Shown here in pieces: positions 50,893 through 59,026 of a DNA stretch of 64,000 nt. This DNA comes from JAVBNH01 sp031551635. GTDB lineage: Bacteria; Bacillota; Clostridia; Oscillospirales; Acutalibacteraceae. A program made the position numbers and the translations under genes. Numbering within the stretch: position 1 is the first letter of the stretch; every line of letters begins with the position of its first letter. Below the pieces are notes generated by a model. It was given only the letters and a program-made list of their open reading frames with translations, had not been told where the DNA came from and did no database searches. The DNA lies in the NCBI GenBank assembly GCA_031551635.1, contig JAVBNH010000019.1:62001-126000 (forward strand), written 5' to 3'.

Positions 50893-50927
50893 CATCCAGC
50901 ATCCAGCATCTAGTATCCAGCATCTAA
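50893..50927. repeat. Heptamer array just before tRNA-Tyr
   Basis: Five units: catccag, catccag, catctag, tatccag, catctaa. It ends three bases before the first tRNA nucleotide, inside the precursor transcript. Confidence 0.9.
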
Positions 50928-50930
50928 ACT

Positions 50931-51015
<85 letters not shown>

Positions 51016-51021
51016 AAACAA

Positions 51022-51054
51022 AAAATCTGTCGAAGCGTTCGGCAGATTTTTTTT
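51022..51054 (+). terminator. tRNA-Tyr terminator
   Basis: aaaatctgtcga (51022-51033), loop agcgt, tcggcagatttt (51039-51050) with more Ts. One G-T wobble. Confidence 0.92.
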
Positions 51055-51148
51055 ATTCTATTCCCTATTCTCTTTTCGTTCTTCTCTCATCTTTGCATAG
51101 ATTTTTCGAGTGAAGAGAAAAGGTGGCTTTTTCTGCGAAAATCATTAT

Positions 51149-51222
51149 TAGTACCTTAATGGGCTGAATGCTCAAAAAAACAAGTTCTGGGTTGCGAGCT
51201 TGGCAAACCAAGCACATGTTAG
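51149..51222 (-). repeat. Dispersed palindromic element, copy D (inverted)
   Basis: Complement reads gtgcttgg-tttg-ccaagctc, then cagaacttg, T run, gagcattcagcccattaaggtacta. Most diverged copy in the hairpin, close to C2 in the tail. In the 290-bp gap after the tRNA; nothing else seen there. Confidence 0.8.
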
Positions 51223-51305
51223 GCGGTTAATAGTTGTTTTTGAGTTTGATTTTTGTTACAATAGAATCAACCAAACTGTTCATATGCTGTTAGGCGGTGA
51301 ATTAA

Positions 51306-52214
51306 TTGCTAAAAATCGGTTTTTTATTTTGCTGTGATTACTTTAATCATAATAAACCGGATCCGGATTATCTGATTGAATATAATTGCGTTATTAGCCA
51401 TGGTTTTAGCGCTTATTTGTTTTGCTTTGAATCATTTATTGAAGGGGAAAATCTGAAAATTAAATCATCTTCTACACCAACGACGCTTATCTACCGTGGA
51501 TGGATGCTGACAATTGAACAATATGATAGGCTGTATCGGATTTTATCCGAAAAAGGATTCATTTTGATTAACACTCCAAAACAATACAAACAAATGCATT
51601 ATCTTCCGTCGTGGTATAATATTCTCGAAAAGAACACTGCAAAATCAGTATGGTCTGAAGGTATTCCTGATGTGCCGCAACAAAAACTATTTTTGAATAA
51701 ATTTAATCATAAGCCGTTAATTGTAAAGGATTATGTCAAATCCAGAAAACATGAATGGGAAGAAGCTTGTTTTATACCGGATTCCTCAGATGCTCCCCAG
51801 GCGCTGAAGGTGATAAGAACATTCATAGACCGCCAGGGCGTTGATTTGGTGGGAGGAATTGTTTTGCGCGAGTATATTCCTCTTAGAATAATTGATCACC
51901 ATAAAAAGAGCGGCATGCCCATTGCAAATGAGGCTCGAATCTTTTATTATTACCAAAAAGCCTTTGCTGCTATTAAATATTGGTCAGGGGAGCAAGTGCC
52001 AAATTATCATGAGTATGATTTTTTAAATAAGGTATGCGATTGTTTGGACAGTAATTTTTTTACAATTGATATTGCTCAAAAAGTTAATGGAGAGTGGTTT
52101 ATTATTGAAGCTGGCGATGGGCAGGTCTCAGGGCTTCAAAATTTTGCACCGGCTTTATTTTATGACGGTTTATTGAAAACAGCTTTTTTTGAACATAAAA
52201 AAGCTGAACAGTGA
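51306..52214 (+). CDS. ATP-grasp protein, R2K clade
   Basis: 302 residues, TTG start. The ATP-grasp core is seen as LIVKDYVKSRKHEWEEACF (R2K pattern, K and R/K pair), GGIVLREYIPL, GMPIANEARIFYY and the C-terminal FTIDIAQKVNGEWFIIEAGDGQ (metal-binding E and the last strand). R2K ATP-grasp enzymes were predicted, mostly from genome context, to attach amino acids or modify peptides in conflict systems. This gene stands alone between a repeat and an XRE-Nudix gene, so its substrate cannot be read from context. The lower GC suggests acquisition. Confidence 0.85.
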   Translation: MLKIGFLFCCDYFNHNKPDPDYLIEYNCVISHGFSAYLFCFESFIEGENLKIKSSSTPTTLIYRGWMLTIEQYDRLYRILSEKGFILINTPKQYKQMHYLPSWYNILEKNTAKSVWSEGIPDVPQQKLFLNKFNHKPLIVKDYVKSRKHEWEEACFIPDSSDAPQALKVIRTFIDRQGVDLVGGIVLREYIPLRIIDHHKKSGMPIANEARIFYYYQKAFAAIKYWSGEQVPNYHEYDFLNKVCDCLDSNFFTIDIAQKVNGEWFIIEAGDGQVSGLQNFAPALFYDGLLKTAFFEHKKAEQ

Positions 52215-52452
52215 ACGTGTAAATTTTGATGTTTCCACATTAATGTTTAGACCTGCTGGACACGCATATTATACTAATCCCAATTAAAAAGTCGTGTACA
52301 AAGCGGCTCCGAGTGCAAAAGCATTCGGGAAAAAGTCGCGACGGTATACAACTATTTTAATTGAGCATTTGTATTATTCTTCCGCAACAGCAAGTTGCTT
52401 TTAATATATGGCTTAATGTGATATAATTCTCTTAAAAAGAGGGGGCATACTT

Positions 52453-53139
52453 GTGAAAAAGAAAAATGTTTTGCTTGAACTGAGAAAAAAGCACGGTTTG
52501 ACGCAGGAGGAAATGGCTGCGAAACTGTTTGTGACGCGGCAGGCGGTGTCACGCTGGGAAACCGGTGAAACAATACCCTCGGTCGAAACGCTGAAAATCA
52601 TATCAAAGCTTTTCTCTTTGCCGATAGCAAGCCTGCTGGGGCTCGAGGAAAACCGGCTTTGTCTTTTCAGACAGGAAGAATATACCTTTTGCTACCGTGC
52701 CGCGGGTATTTTGGTGCGGGACGGTCGCGTACTGCTGCAAAAACCGAACAATACCGATGAATACGCCTTTCCCGGTGGGGTTGTCGCCATCGGGGAAACC
52801 ACTTCCGACGCGCTTCTTCGCAGATGGTTCGAGGAAACCGGCATGCATATTGAAGTCGGCGAGTTAAAATGGTTTGAGGAGAACCTGTTTTTGTTGGACG
52901 GTAAGCCCTTTCAGCAGATTTGCCTTGATTATATAGTCACAGTGAAGGAAGAATCCGGCTTGATTGCGGACGGCTTCACAGCGAAAACCTATTCAATTGA
53001 TGACCCTCGCGCAGTATGTTTTTACTGGATTCCGCTGGAGGAGGTCGGAAAGCTGACGGTTTATCCTGAAAAAGCGGCGGAGCTGCTAGTAAAGCTTGAG
53101 GAGCCTTTAAAGCATCTAGCATATTTAGACATTAGGTAA
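52453..53139 (+). CDS. XRE HTH-Nudix hydrolase fusion
   Basis: 228 residues. GTG start after GAGGGGG. Residues ~1-62 are an XRE HTH (RKKHGLTQEEMAAKLFVTRQ; RWETGETIPSVETL). The rest is a Nudix domain: GGVVAIGETTSDALLRRWFEETG, where the Nudix box GX5EX7REUXEEXGU has RR in place of RE, so the first conserved Glu is Arg; the EE pair that binds metal is kept. Likely senses or hydrolyses a nucleotide-type ligand and controls transcription. The last codons and TAA lie in a short heptamer run joined to the MITE-like element. Confidence 0.9.
   Translation: MKKKNVLLELRKKHGLTQEEMAAKLFVTRQAVSRWETGETIPSVETLKIISKLFSLPIASLLGLEENRLCLFRQEEYTFCYRAAGILVRDGRVLLQKPNNTDEYAFPGGVVAIGETTSDALLRRWFEETGMHIEVGELKWFEENLFLLDGKPFQQICLDYIVTVKEESGLIADGFTAKTYSIDDPRAVCFYWIPLEEVGKLTVYPEKAAELLVKLEEPLKHLAYLDIR
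53113..53133. repeat. Short heptamer run at end of XRE-Nudix gene
   Basis: catctag, catattt, agacatt: three units that encode part of the C-terminal HLAYLDIR of the preceding protein and meet the MITE-like element. Confidence 0.5.
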
Positions 53140-53250
53140 CCATTGATTAATAGAAATTTACACAATTTTGCATATTCATTGATTTTACAAAGCTTGATAT
53201 ATCAAGCTTTATAAACGAAAATTTTTGGCTCTGCCCGTGAACGATGATGA
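53135..53250 (-). repeat. MITE-like element, full copy, inverted
   Basis: Complement of the 16320-16448 element: end ggtaac, middle with aagcttgatatatcaagctt near-palindrome, cgaaaatttttggctctg, end gtgaacgatgat. It supplies the TAA of the upstream gene and overlaps the 5' end of the next ORF. Confidence 0.9.
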
Positions 53251-53785
53251 CCCGACTTTTTGGAAGGATATTACCTTAGGCTATGTGGGTCATGAGCTGG
53301 AGGGCGGCTGCTGGGAGCAGGAGCAGAGATACCGCATTATAAGAATCGCAATTGTTTTATACGATTTTATTGAAATATACGCGAAAAACATGAACGCCGA
53401 CCCACTGCAAAAAATCGCGGTTCTGAAAGCGGCTATGGAAATCAACAGCCTTTTAATACCGATTCACGGCGACACGGAAGGCATGCATATTGATAACGCC
53501 TTCGCGAATATTGAGCTCGCAAAGCTTTACTGCGAGGCGCTTGACACGGAAAACGCACTGCTGCATACGGAAATAGCGGTTGAGGAAAGCATTCATCACA
53601 CCGAAACGATGAATCAGACCGGCGAGGACGGAAGCAATTACTACCCCTGGCAGACCCCGCGCAATCTGTGCTGGATTTTGTGGGAGGATCACCTGATAAA
53701 GCCGCAGTTCGACCCAGTCAGAAACGAAGAAAGGTTCCGCAAATGCATGGAGCTGCTCAAGGAGGAGTCGCGGGAGCTGAAGTAA
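53225..53785 (+). CDS. Regulator-like helical protein, 5' end replaced by repeat
   Basis: 186 residues open from TTG 53225, but the first ~9 codons lie in the MITE-like element, so the gene is probably a truncated remnant. The body is helical, with a WEQEQRYRIIRIAIVLYDFI segment and a YYPWQTPRNLCWILWEDHL motif that I associate with the C-terminal domain of XRE-type regulators in clostridia. No HTH remains. No ribosome site at the TTG. It may be silent. Compare the broken XRE-TPR gene at 21126. Confidence 0.5.
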   Translation: MALPVNDDDPTFWKDITLGYVGHELEGGCWEQEQRYRIIRIAIVLYDFIEIYAKNMNADPLQKIAVLKAAMEINSLLIPIHGDTEGMHIDNAFANIELAKLYCEALDTENALLHTEIAVEESIHHTETMNQTGEDGSNYYPWQTPRNLCWILWEDHLIKPQFDPVRNEERFRKCMELLKEESRELK

Positions 53786-53807
53786 TTATAATCTTATAAT
53801 ATAAATA

Positions 53808-53843
53808 TTACTCTGTGCATGAATATTATCATGTACAGAGTAA
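53808..53843. terminator. Hairpin between convergent genes
   Basis: ttactctgtgcatga (53808-53822) and its near complement (53829-53843) with a 6-base loop. Weak T tract. Confidence 0.65.
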
Positions 53844-53868
53844 AGATTTTCATCAAAATCGCATCGCT

Positions 53869-54291
53869 TTATGTAATTTTTTGCTGATTTTTTCTATCAA
53901 TCATATTTTTGACAATAAAGAATATTATTGAAACGACAAAACAATATAAAATAATACAGAGTTTAAAATAAAATATAAACACAGGTAACTGGTCGCCTCC
54001 GGGATCAATCGTTCCCTCATTAAGGTAATAAAATAAAACATATATTAGACTCGTGGCAAAATAAGTCAGCGGAGCTGACCAGAAAAGAAATTTTCTTTCA
54101 CAAAATGCTAAGAGAACTGGAAAAGGATAAATTAAAGATACAATAAAATATATTGTAATTACTGTTGCAAAAGAGAGTAAAAAATGACCGGCAAGAAAAA
54201 AATCTATAGCAATGATAATAATGTTTTGGACAATAATGACGATATATAAGCAAAAAAGCGTTTTCTTTTTTAAATTATTCGTTTCAGACAT
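53869..54291 (-). CDS. Small integral membrane protein
   Basis: About 140 residues with four hydrophobic segments (LYIVIIVQNIIIIAIDFFL; FLLSFATVITIYFIVSLI; LTYFATSLIYVLFYYL; FKLCIILYCFVVSIIFFIV). ATG 54291 is ~11 bp after AAGGA; a GTG 9 bp upstream is also in frame. No family recognised. Low GC, Ile/Phe-rich. It follows the 54399 membrane protein on the same strand but is separated by ~107 bp. Confidence 0.65.
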   Translation of the reverse strand: MSETNNLKKKTLFCLYIVIIVQNIIIIAIDFFLAGHFLLSFATVITIYFIVSLIYPFPVLLAFCERKFLFWSAPLTYFATSLIYVLFYYLNEGTIDPGGDQLPVFIFYFKLCIILYCFVVSIIFFIVKNMIDRKNQQKIT

Positions 54292-54398
54292 AATGTACAC
54301 TATCCTTACAAATTAGTATTATAGAAACGCATATAAACAGTAACATTGCTGAAAAGGTATTTCGTTTTTGTTTTCAGAGCATTATCAGCAAAGGGAAA

Positions 54399-55106
54399 TC
54401 ATCGATGCCTGAAATTATCCGGCAATAAAAGCTTAAACACTTTTTCGGCTCTTTCACTTATAATGGCATAACTGTTTTCATAATAAATATGAATCTCAAA
54501 ATACGCTCCTCCCTGGTCTACATATGGGAGTAAAAATTTAGTTCCGTCAAATTTAACGGGAAAAACGCAAAAACTCCAGTCTTCATGATTTGCTGCAGAA
54601 TAATATCCGTGAGAAGATTTTAAAAATTTTTCAGGAAAACTGTTTTTTGTCGAAGCTATTTCCATATCGTATTCTGATTTTGCTTCCTCCCGTGAATCAT
54701 ATGTATAAATTCTAATTGTTGCTCTGGTATTATTTATGCCTCCGTCCAGTTTTTCAATGTCGATCGTTACGCCATCCTTTCGCTCAACTTTATTGTTTCG
54801 TATTATTTTCGCATCTGGAAATAAATCCTTGACAAGACCATGAACAGACTCATTTGCGTCAATATAGCTCACCATATGTTTTTCCTTTATTCCTGATGAA
54901 AAGTAGACATATCCGTGAGTATAAAATGAAGGTCTGAAAAAAAGACAAAGCCCGGCAATCAAATAAATTGAGGATATTCCGAGAATAAATAGAAATGTTT
55001 TTTTCGCTGTTTTATTACCCCTTTTCTTAAAAATAAAGGTCATTATTAATGATAAAAACGAAATACAGATAGCCGCAATACCCGCACCGTCAGGAAATAT
55101 TAACAT
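54399..55106 (-). CDS. Membrane-anchored protein, unknown
   Basis: 235 residues: two hydrophobic helices at ~5-22 and ~37-55 (GIAAICISFLSLIMTFIF; TFLFILGISSIYLIAGLCLFF), then a soluble ~170-residue domain with a strand-helix pattern (ATIRIYTYDSREEAKSEYDM; AYFEIHIYYENSYAIISERA) that should lie outside. A GAAAGG site directly abuts the ATG; the true start may be a few codons later. No family recognised. Confidence 0.6.
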   Translation of the reverse strand: MLIFPDGAGIAAICISFLSLIMTFIFKKRGNKTAKKTFLFILGISSIYLIAGLCLFFRPSFYTHGYVYFSSGIKEKHMVSYIDANESVHGLVKDLFPDAKIIRNNKVERKDGVTIDIEKLDGGINNTRATIRIYTYDSREEAKSEYDMEIASTKNSFPEKFLKSSHGYYSAANHEDWSFCVFPVKFDGTKFLLPYVDQGGAYFEIHIYYENSYAIISERAEKVFKLLLPDNFRHR

Positions 55107-55229
55107 ACCTTTCGGCTATAAGCTATTGTTTTTAACCTGTCGCCGCACCTCCTAATAATAAGTTCATAAATAAGGCTTCTTTGGAAATGTTTTTAACTGC
55201 TGTTTATTCAGAGTTTGGTATGGATTATT

Positions 55230-57293
55230 TTATTCAGGCGGGAGCGCCATTTTTTCAAGCCCCGCGGACACCCGAAGGATAATCCTCGCGTCCGCAGCCG
55301 TAATCCTGCCATCATAATTTACATCAATAGACTCTTTTTCATACTTCCCTATGACTTCAAGCTCCGAAGACGCTCTGAGGGCAATTCTTGCGTCAACAGC
55401 AGTTATATTGCCATCACGGCATATATCCCCAAGCATACATCTATCTCCAATAATTTCGGCTGTTAAATAAATATTATCACCTTCCTGTGAAAAAAGGGGT
55501 GCTGGAGTTAAATAATTTTCAAAAATGAATTTTTCAACAACAACCGAAGGGGTGGACAGCTTTATTTTTTCAAAGCTAATATCCTTAAAAATTTTTTCAA
55601 AATCCGGTGTTTTTTCACTATAACTATTAATGTCAACAATAATATCGTATCGGTCAATCATTTTATATGCAGAGCTTGAACCTTGTAATAAGCCAAAACT
55701 GTCTACAACAAGGTTTAATTCATTATACTTCCCTGTTAGATATTTTTTATAATCTTCTTTCGCTGCAGTTAGGTCAGAATCCTCGATTCTATGGATAACA
55801 ACACTCACAGAATCACTTTCATCATAAAACACTGTAAAATTCCCATGAGTGCCGAAGCTTGGAATAATTATAATGCAATAATTATCTTCATCATGTCCTA
55901 AGCACGAAAAATCCTGTCCCTTGTATTTTGCAATAAGAAGTTCATTGTCTTTTCGTAAATTCTCAACAAGAGGTTTAAAATCAAATCCCTCCCAAAGAGC
56001 AAATTTATAGGGGGCTGCTTCAATATCAACCGTGTTTATCCACTCAATTAATTCCCCACTGTTTTTAAACATTCCTAAAGTATCAATATAATCAAAATAT
56101 TCAATCGTTTTATTGTAAATATTGTTGACCTTTTTGGTAAAAGCTTGAATTTCATCAGCTTTCAACTCATTATAGGACAAATTCGCCATACTGCTGCGCA
56201 TATACTCCGCATAAAAAGCTTCAGCAATTATAAAATCCGGAAGTGTTTTAAATTTTTTTTCTAGAAAAGCGAAAATATCATCTTCAAGAATAAGGCTGTG
56301 CATTTTTGCTATTTCATATCTCATCATTGAATGTACCAAGATGTTCAGAACTTCTTCCTCGGTAATGCCTAAAAAAGAACAAAGTCCCACAACCATTTCT
56401 TTTTGCGCGTTTGTAGCTCCAGACATTTCCAGCGTTTTAATTCTTTTAAGCTCCTCCAACTCAGCTTCTTTTCCCGCAAGCGCAGCCATAGCTTTTTTAT
56501 ATGCGACAATTTCATAAGCGGTCTCCTTTGCTTTAGGTTTTCTGCCATCAATCGCAGCTTCCATCATAAAAAGCTCAAGCTCGTCTCCCGTAATAAAATA
56601 ATTGCCAACGCTTATCACTGCGCTGTCATATTCCCTTCCGAGATTGTAATAATAGCGTATGTTTTTCAGGTTTTCCTTTGTCAGCAGACCTTTCTCATAG
56701 GCGGTTTGCAGAGAGATAAAAGCACCGTCCTTAAAGACCCTGACAGTGTTTCCGGAGGAATACTTAAACGGTATTCCCCCAATTTTTTCTTCTGTTACAA
56801 TATCAGCATATCCCGTAAAACTGTCATTTACCATCAGCGCGACACAGCCGTTATAGGTACCGAAATAGTCAAGCTCGATGTCGGACGCGGATTTCGTTTC
56901 AGAATTCGCCAGCTTCAACCAGTCCGATTTAATCTGCTCCTGTTGCTGAGTGCTTAATGCGGCAGGGTTTCTCAGCGCAGGGACAAAAGCGTCCTTCACA
57001 TCCTCAATTTTCCCAAGCTCCGCCGAAGCCATGAGAATTATCCTCGCGCAGACGGCGGTTATATTTCCATCCCCAAATATATCGGCGGCTTTGATATTAG
57101 CCTCCGGGACTTCCAGCTCAGACGCATAGCGCAGGCACAGCCGCGCGTCGGCGGCGGTAATTTTTCCGTCGCTGTTCACATCCCCCTGCATAAACGGCAG
57201 TGCCGCGTTCGCTTTAAGATTTGAGTAAGGCAGGCTCATCACAGTCATAAAACAAAGAATAACGCAAAATAACCTCTTTAAAAAATGTTTCAC
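55230..57293 (-). CDS. Secreted protein with dockerin-like modules at both ends
   Basis: 687 residues. Signal peptide (~1-30, RLFCVILCFMTVMSLPYS); N-terminal dockerin-like pair (~34-92: GDVNSDGKITAADARLCLR, IFGDGNITAVCARIILMASA); a long helical middle (~100-610) with ETAYEIVAYKKAMAALAGKE; a C-terminal second pair (~620-685: GDICRDGNITAVDARIALRA, DVNYDGRITAADARIILRVS). Four calcium-loop repeats, three close to canonical. Two dockerins on one chain could bridge two cohesins or pair with each other. GTG start follows GGAGG. No enzyme motif seen in the middle. Confidence 0.85.
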   Translation of the reverse strand: MKHFLKRLFCVILCFMTVMSLPYSNLKANAALPFMQGDVNSDGKITAADARLCLRYASELEVPEANIKAADIFGDGNITAVCARIILMASAELGKIEDVKDAFVPALRNPAALSTQQQEQIKSDWLKLANSETKSASDIELDYFGTYNGCVALMVNDSFTGYADIVTEEKIGGIPFKYSSGNTVRVFKDGAFISLQTAYEKGLLTKENLKNIRYYYNLGREYDSAVISVGNYFITGDELELFMMEAAIDGRKPKAKETAYEIVAYKKAMAALAGKEAELEELKRIKTLEMSGATNAQKEMVVGLCSFLGITEEEVLNILVHSMMRYEIAKMHSLILEDDIFAFLEKKFKTLPDFIIAEAFYAEYMRSSMANLSYNELKADEIQAFTKKVNNIYNKTIEYFDYIDTLGMFKNSGELIEWINTVDIEAAPYKFALWEGFDFKPLVENLRKDNELLIAKYKGQDFSCLGHDEDNYCIIIIPSFGTHGNFTVFYDESDSVSVVIHRIEDSDLTAAKEDYKKYLTGKYNELNLVVDSFGLLQGSSSAYKMIDRYDIIVDINSYSEKTPDFEKIFKDISFEKIKLSTPSVVVEKFIFENYLTPAPLFSQEGDNIYLTAEIIGDRCMLGDICRDGNITAVDARIALRASSELEVIGKYEKESIDVNYDGRITAADARIILRVSAGLEKMALPPE

Positions 57294-57474
57294 ATTCTTT
57301 AAACCTCCAACGCTTATTTAATAAAAAAACTTTATCTTCACTAATTATTTTATTAATTATTCCAATAATATAATATTTTCCAGCTTCTGTCAACAATTTC
57401 ACAGTTTATTTACAGAATATAAAATATTTTTAAAAAACATGCTATACATTTAATAATTAAAGTGGTAAACTATT

Positions 57475-57495
57475 TTAGACATTAGACATTAGATA
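57475..57495. repeat. Short heptamer array (TTAGACA)
   Basis: Three units: ttagaca, ttagaca, ttagata, in the 449-bp gap 57294-57742. That gap holds only this array, the next one and A+T-rich sequence. Confidence 0.6.
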
Positions 57496-57633
57496 TTGGT
57501 CGCAATTTAGCTATTATGCTTATTAAGGCATTGTGCTAGCGGTGATACAAAAATGGTTCAGTTAGCATAAATAAAATTAAAACCGTACGCGAGCAGTTTT
57601 AAAAAAGACTATTGCAATTTATCTCGCGACCTT

Positions 57634-57668
57634 CATCTAGCATCTACAATCCAGTGTCTAATATCTAA
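57634..57668. repeat. Heptamer array (CATCTAG, degenerate)
   Basis: Five units: catctag, catctac, aatccag, tgtctaa, tatctaa, ~75 bp before the aldo/keto reductase start. Confidence 0.75.
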
Positions 57669-57742
57669 ACAATAATTTTTCAAATACATTTAAAGTTACA
57701 GTTTACCTAAGCATTAAATATTTAACAAAGAGGTTTGCATTA

Positions 57743-58900
57743 ATGAGATACAACACAAACATCAAAAACGGCGAGAAGCTTTCTGTGCTCGGCTGCGGCT
57801 GCATGCGTTTTCCAAAGGATGAGGCTGAGGCGGCAAAGCTCTTTTTACAGGCTATCGACAGGGGTATAAATTATTTCGACACGGCTTATATTTACGGCAA
57901 CAATGAGGAGGTGCTTGGGCGGATTCTCGCGAAAAATCCCGTGCGCGATAAAATCCGGCTGGCGACAAAGCTGCCTTGCTTCATGGTCAGGAAAACGAGC
58001 GATTTCGAAAAATTTTTCAATACCCAGCTTGAGCGGCTGGGCACGGACTATATCGATTATTACCTCATGCACATGCTCGCGGACATGAAACAGTGGGACT
58101 TCCTGCGCAGTATCGGCATAGAAAAATGGATTGAGGAGAAGCTCGCAAGCGGTAAAATCAGAAACATCGGTTTTTCCTACCACGGCGGGCAGGCGGAATT
58201 TAAAAAAATCATCGACTCCTATGACTGGGGCTTTTGCCTGATGCAGTATAATTACCTTGACGAAAATTCGCAGGCGGGCAAAAGCGGTCTGCAATACGCC
58301 GCTGCCAAGGGCATGGCGGTTATGATTATGGAGCCGCTCAGGGGAGGGACTCTGACAAAAAAGCTTCCGAAAGAGGCAATTGAAGAATTTTCGAGCTTTG
58401 ATAAGGAACGTTCGGCGGCGGCTTGGGGGCTGCGCTGGGTATGGAACCATCCGGAGGTCACAACGGTGCTCTCGGGAATGGGAAGCGAGGAAATGCTTGA
58501 GGATAATATAAAAACCGCAGAATCAACCACCCCCGGCTGTATGACACCGGAGGAGCTGGCGGTTATCGACAAAGTCAGGCAGCATATCACGAAAAACACT
58601 TATGTACCCTGCACCGGTTGCAATTACTGCATGCCCTGCCCCAAGGGCGTTGATATTCCCATATGCTTTTCATGCTATAACAACACTAAAATCGAAAGCC
58701 TGAAACGCTGGCGGCTCAATTACATGACCTATGTCGGCGTAAACAGAGCCTCGAAATGCAGCGAGTGCGGCGCCTGCGAAAAACGCTGCCCGCAGGGCAT
58801 ACCGATTAGAAAAGAGCTCCAAAACGTTAAAAAAGTAATGGAGGTTTTCCCCTATAACATTGCCGGCTTTTTCGCGAATAAGTTCCTCAAGAAGTCGTAA
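57743..58900 (+). CDS. Aldo/keto reductase with C-terminal FeS domain
   Basis: 385 residues. AKR barrel: AIDRGINYFDTAYIYGNNEE (D and Y of the catalytic set), LATKLPCFM (K), NIGFSYHGG and the NADPH-site WGLRWVWNHPEVTTVLSGM. C-terminal cysteines CTGCNYCMPCP and CSECGACEKRCPQG can bind two [4Fe-4S] clusters, as in the clostridial AKR-ferredoxin fusions. It may couple ferredoxin or NAD(P)H to carbonyl reduction. GAGG site before the ATG. Stand-alone gene, closed by a bidirectional hairpin. Confidence 0.92.
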   Translation: MRYNTNIKNGEKLSVLGCGCMRFPKDEAEAAKLFLQAIDRGINYFDTAYIYGNNEEVLGRILAKNPVRDKIRLATKLPCFMVRKTSDFEKFFNTQLERLGTDYIDYYLMHMLADMKQWDFLRSIGIEKWIEEKLASGKIRNIGFSYHGGQAEFKKIIDSYDWGFCLMQYNYLDENSQAGKSGLQYAAAKGMAVMIMEPLRGGTLTKKLPKEAIEEFSSFDKERSAAAWGLRWVWNHPEVTTVLSGMGSEEMLEDNIKTAESTTPGCMTPEELAVIDKVRQHITKNTYVPCTGCNYCMPCPKGVDIPICFSCYNNTKIESLKRWRLNYMTYVGVNRASKCSECGACEKRCPQGIPIRKELQNVKKVMEVFPYNIAGFFANKFLKKS

Positions 58901-58937
58901 TACTAGACACGGTAAAACACAAAAAAGACCGTAAAGA

Positions 58938-58961
58938 TACAATGGTTTTTATCAGTGGTTA
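58938..58961 (+). repeat. Short remnant of the MITE-like element
   Basis: acaatggtttttatcagtggtta matches the fused-end remnant at 9041 (gaacgatggtttaatcagtggtta). Confidence 0.5.
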
Positions 58962-58985
58962 GTATATAAACATAAAAAAGTAAAA

Positions 58986-59016
58986 TTACGGCGGTTTGTA
59001 ATACAAACCGCCGTAA
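58986..59016. terminator. Bidirectional hairpin
   Basis: ttacggcggtttgta and tacaaaccgccgtaa around a short loop, flanked by A- and T-rich tracts; serves the convergent AKR and metallophosphoesterase genes. Confidence 0.9.
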
Positions 59017-59026
59017 AATTTTACTT

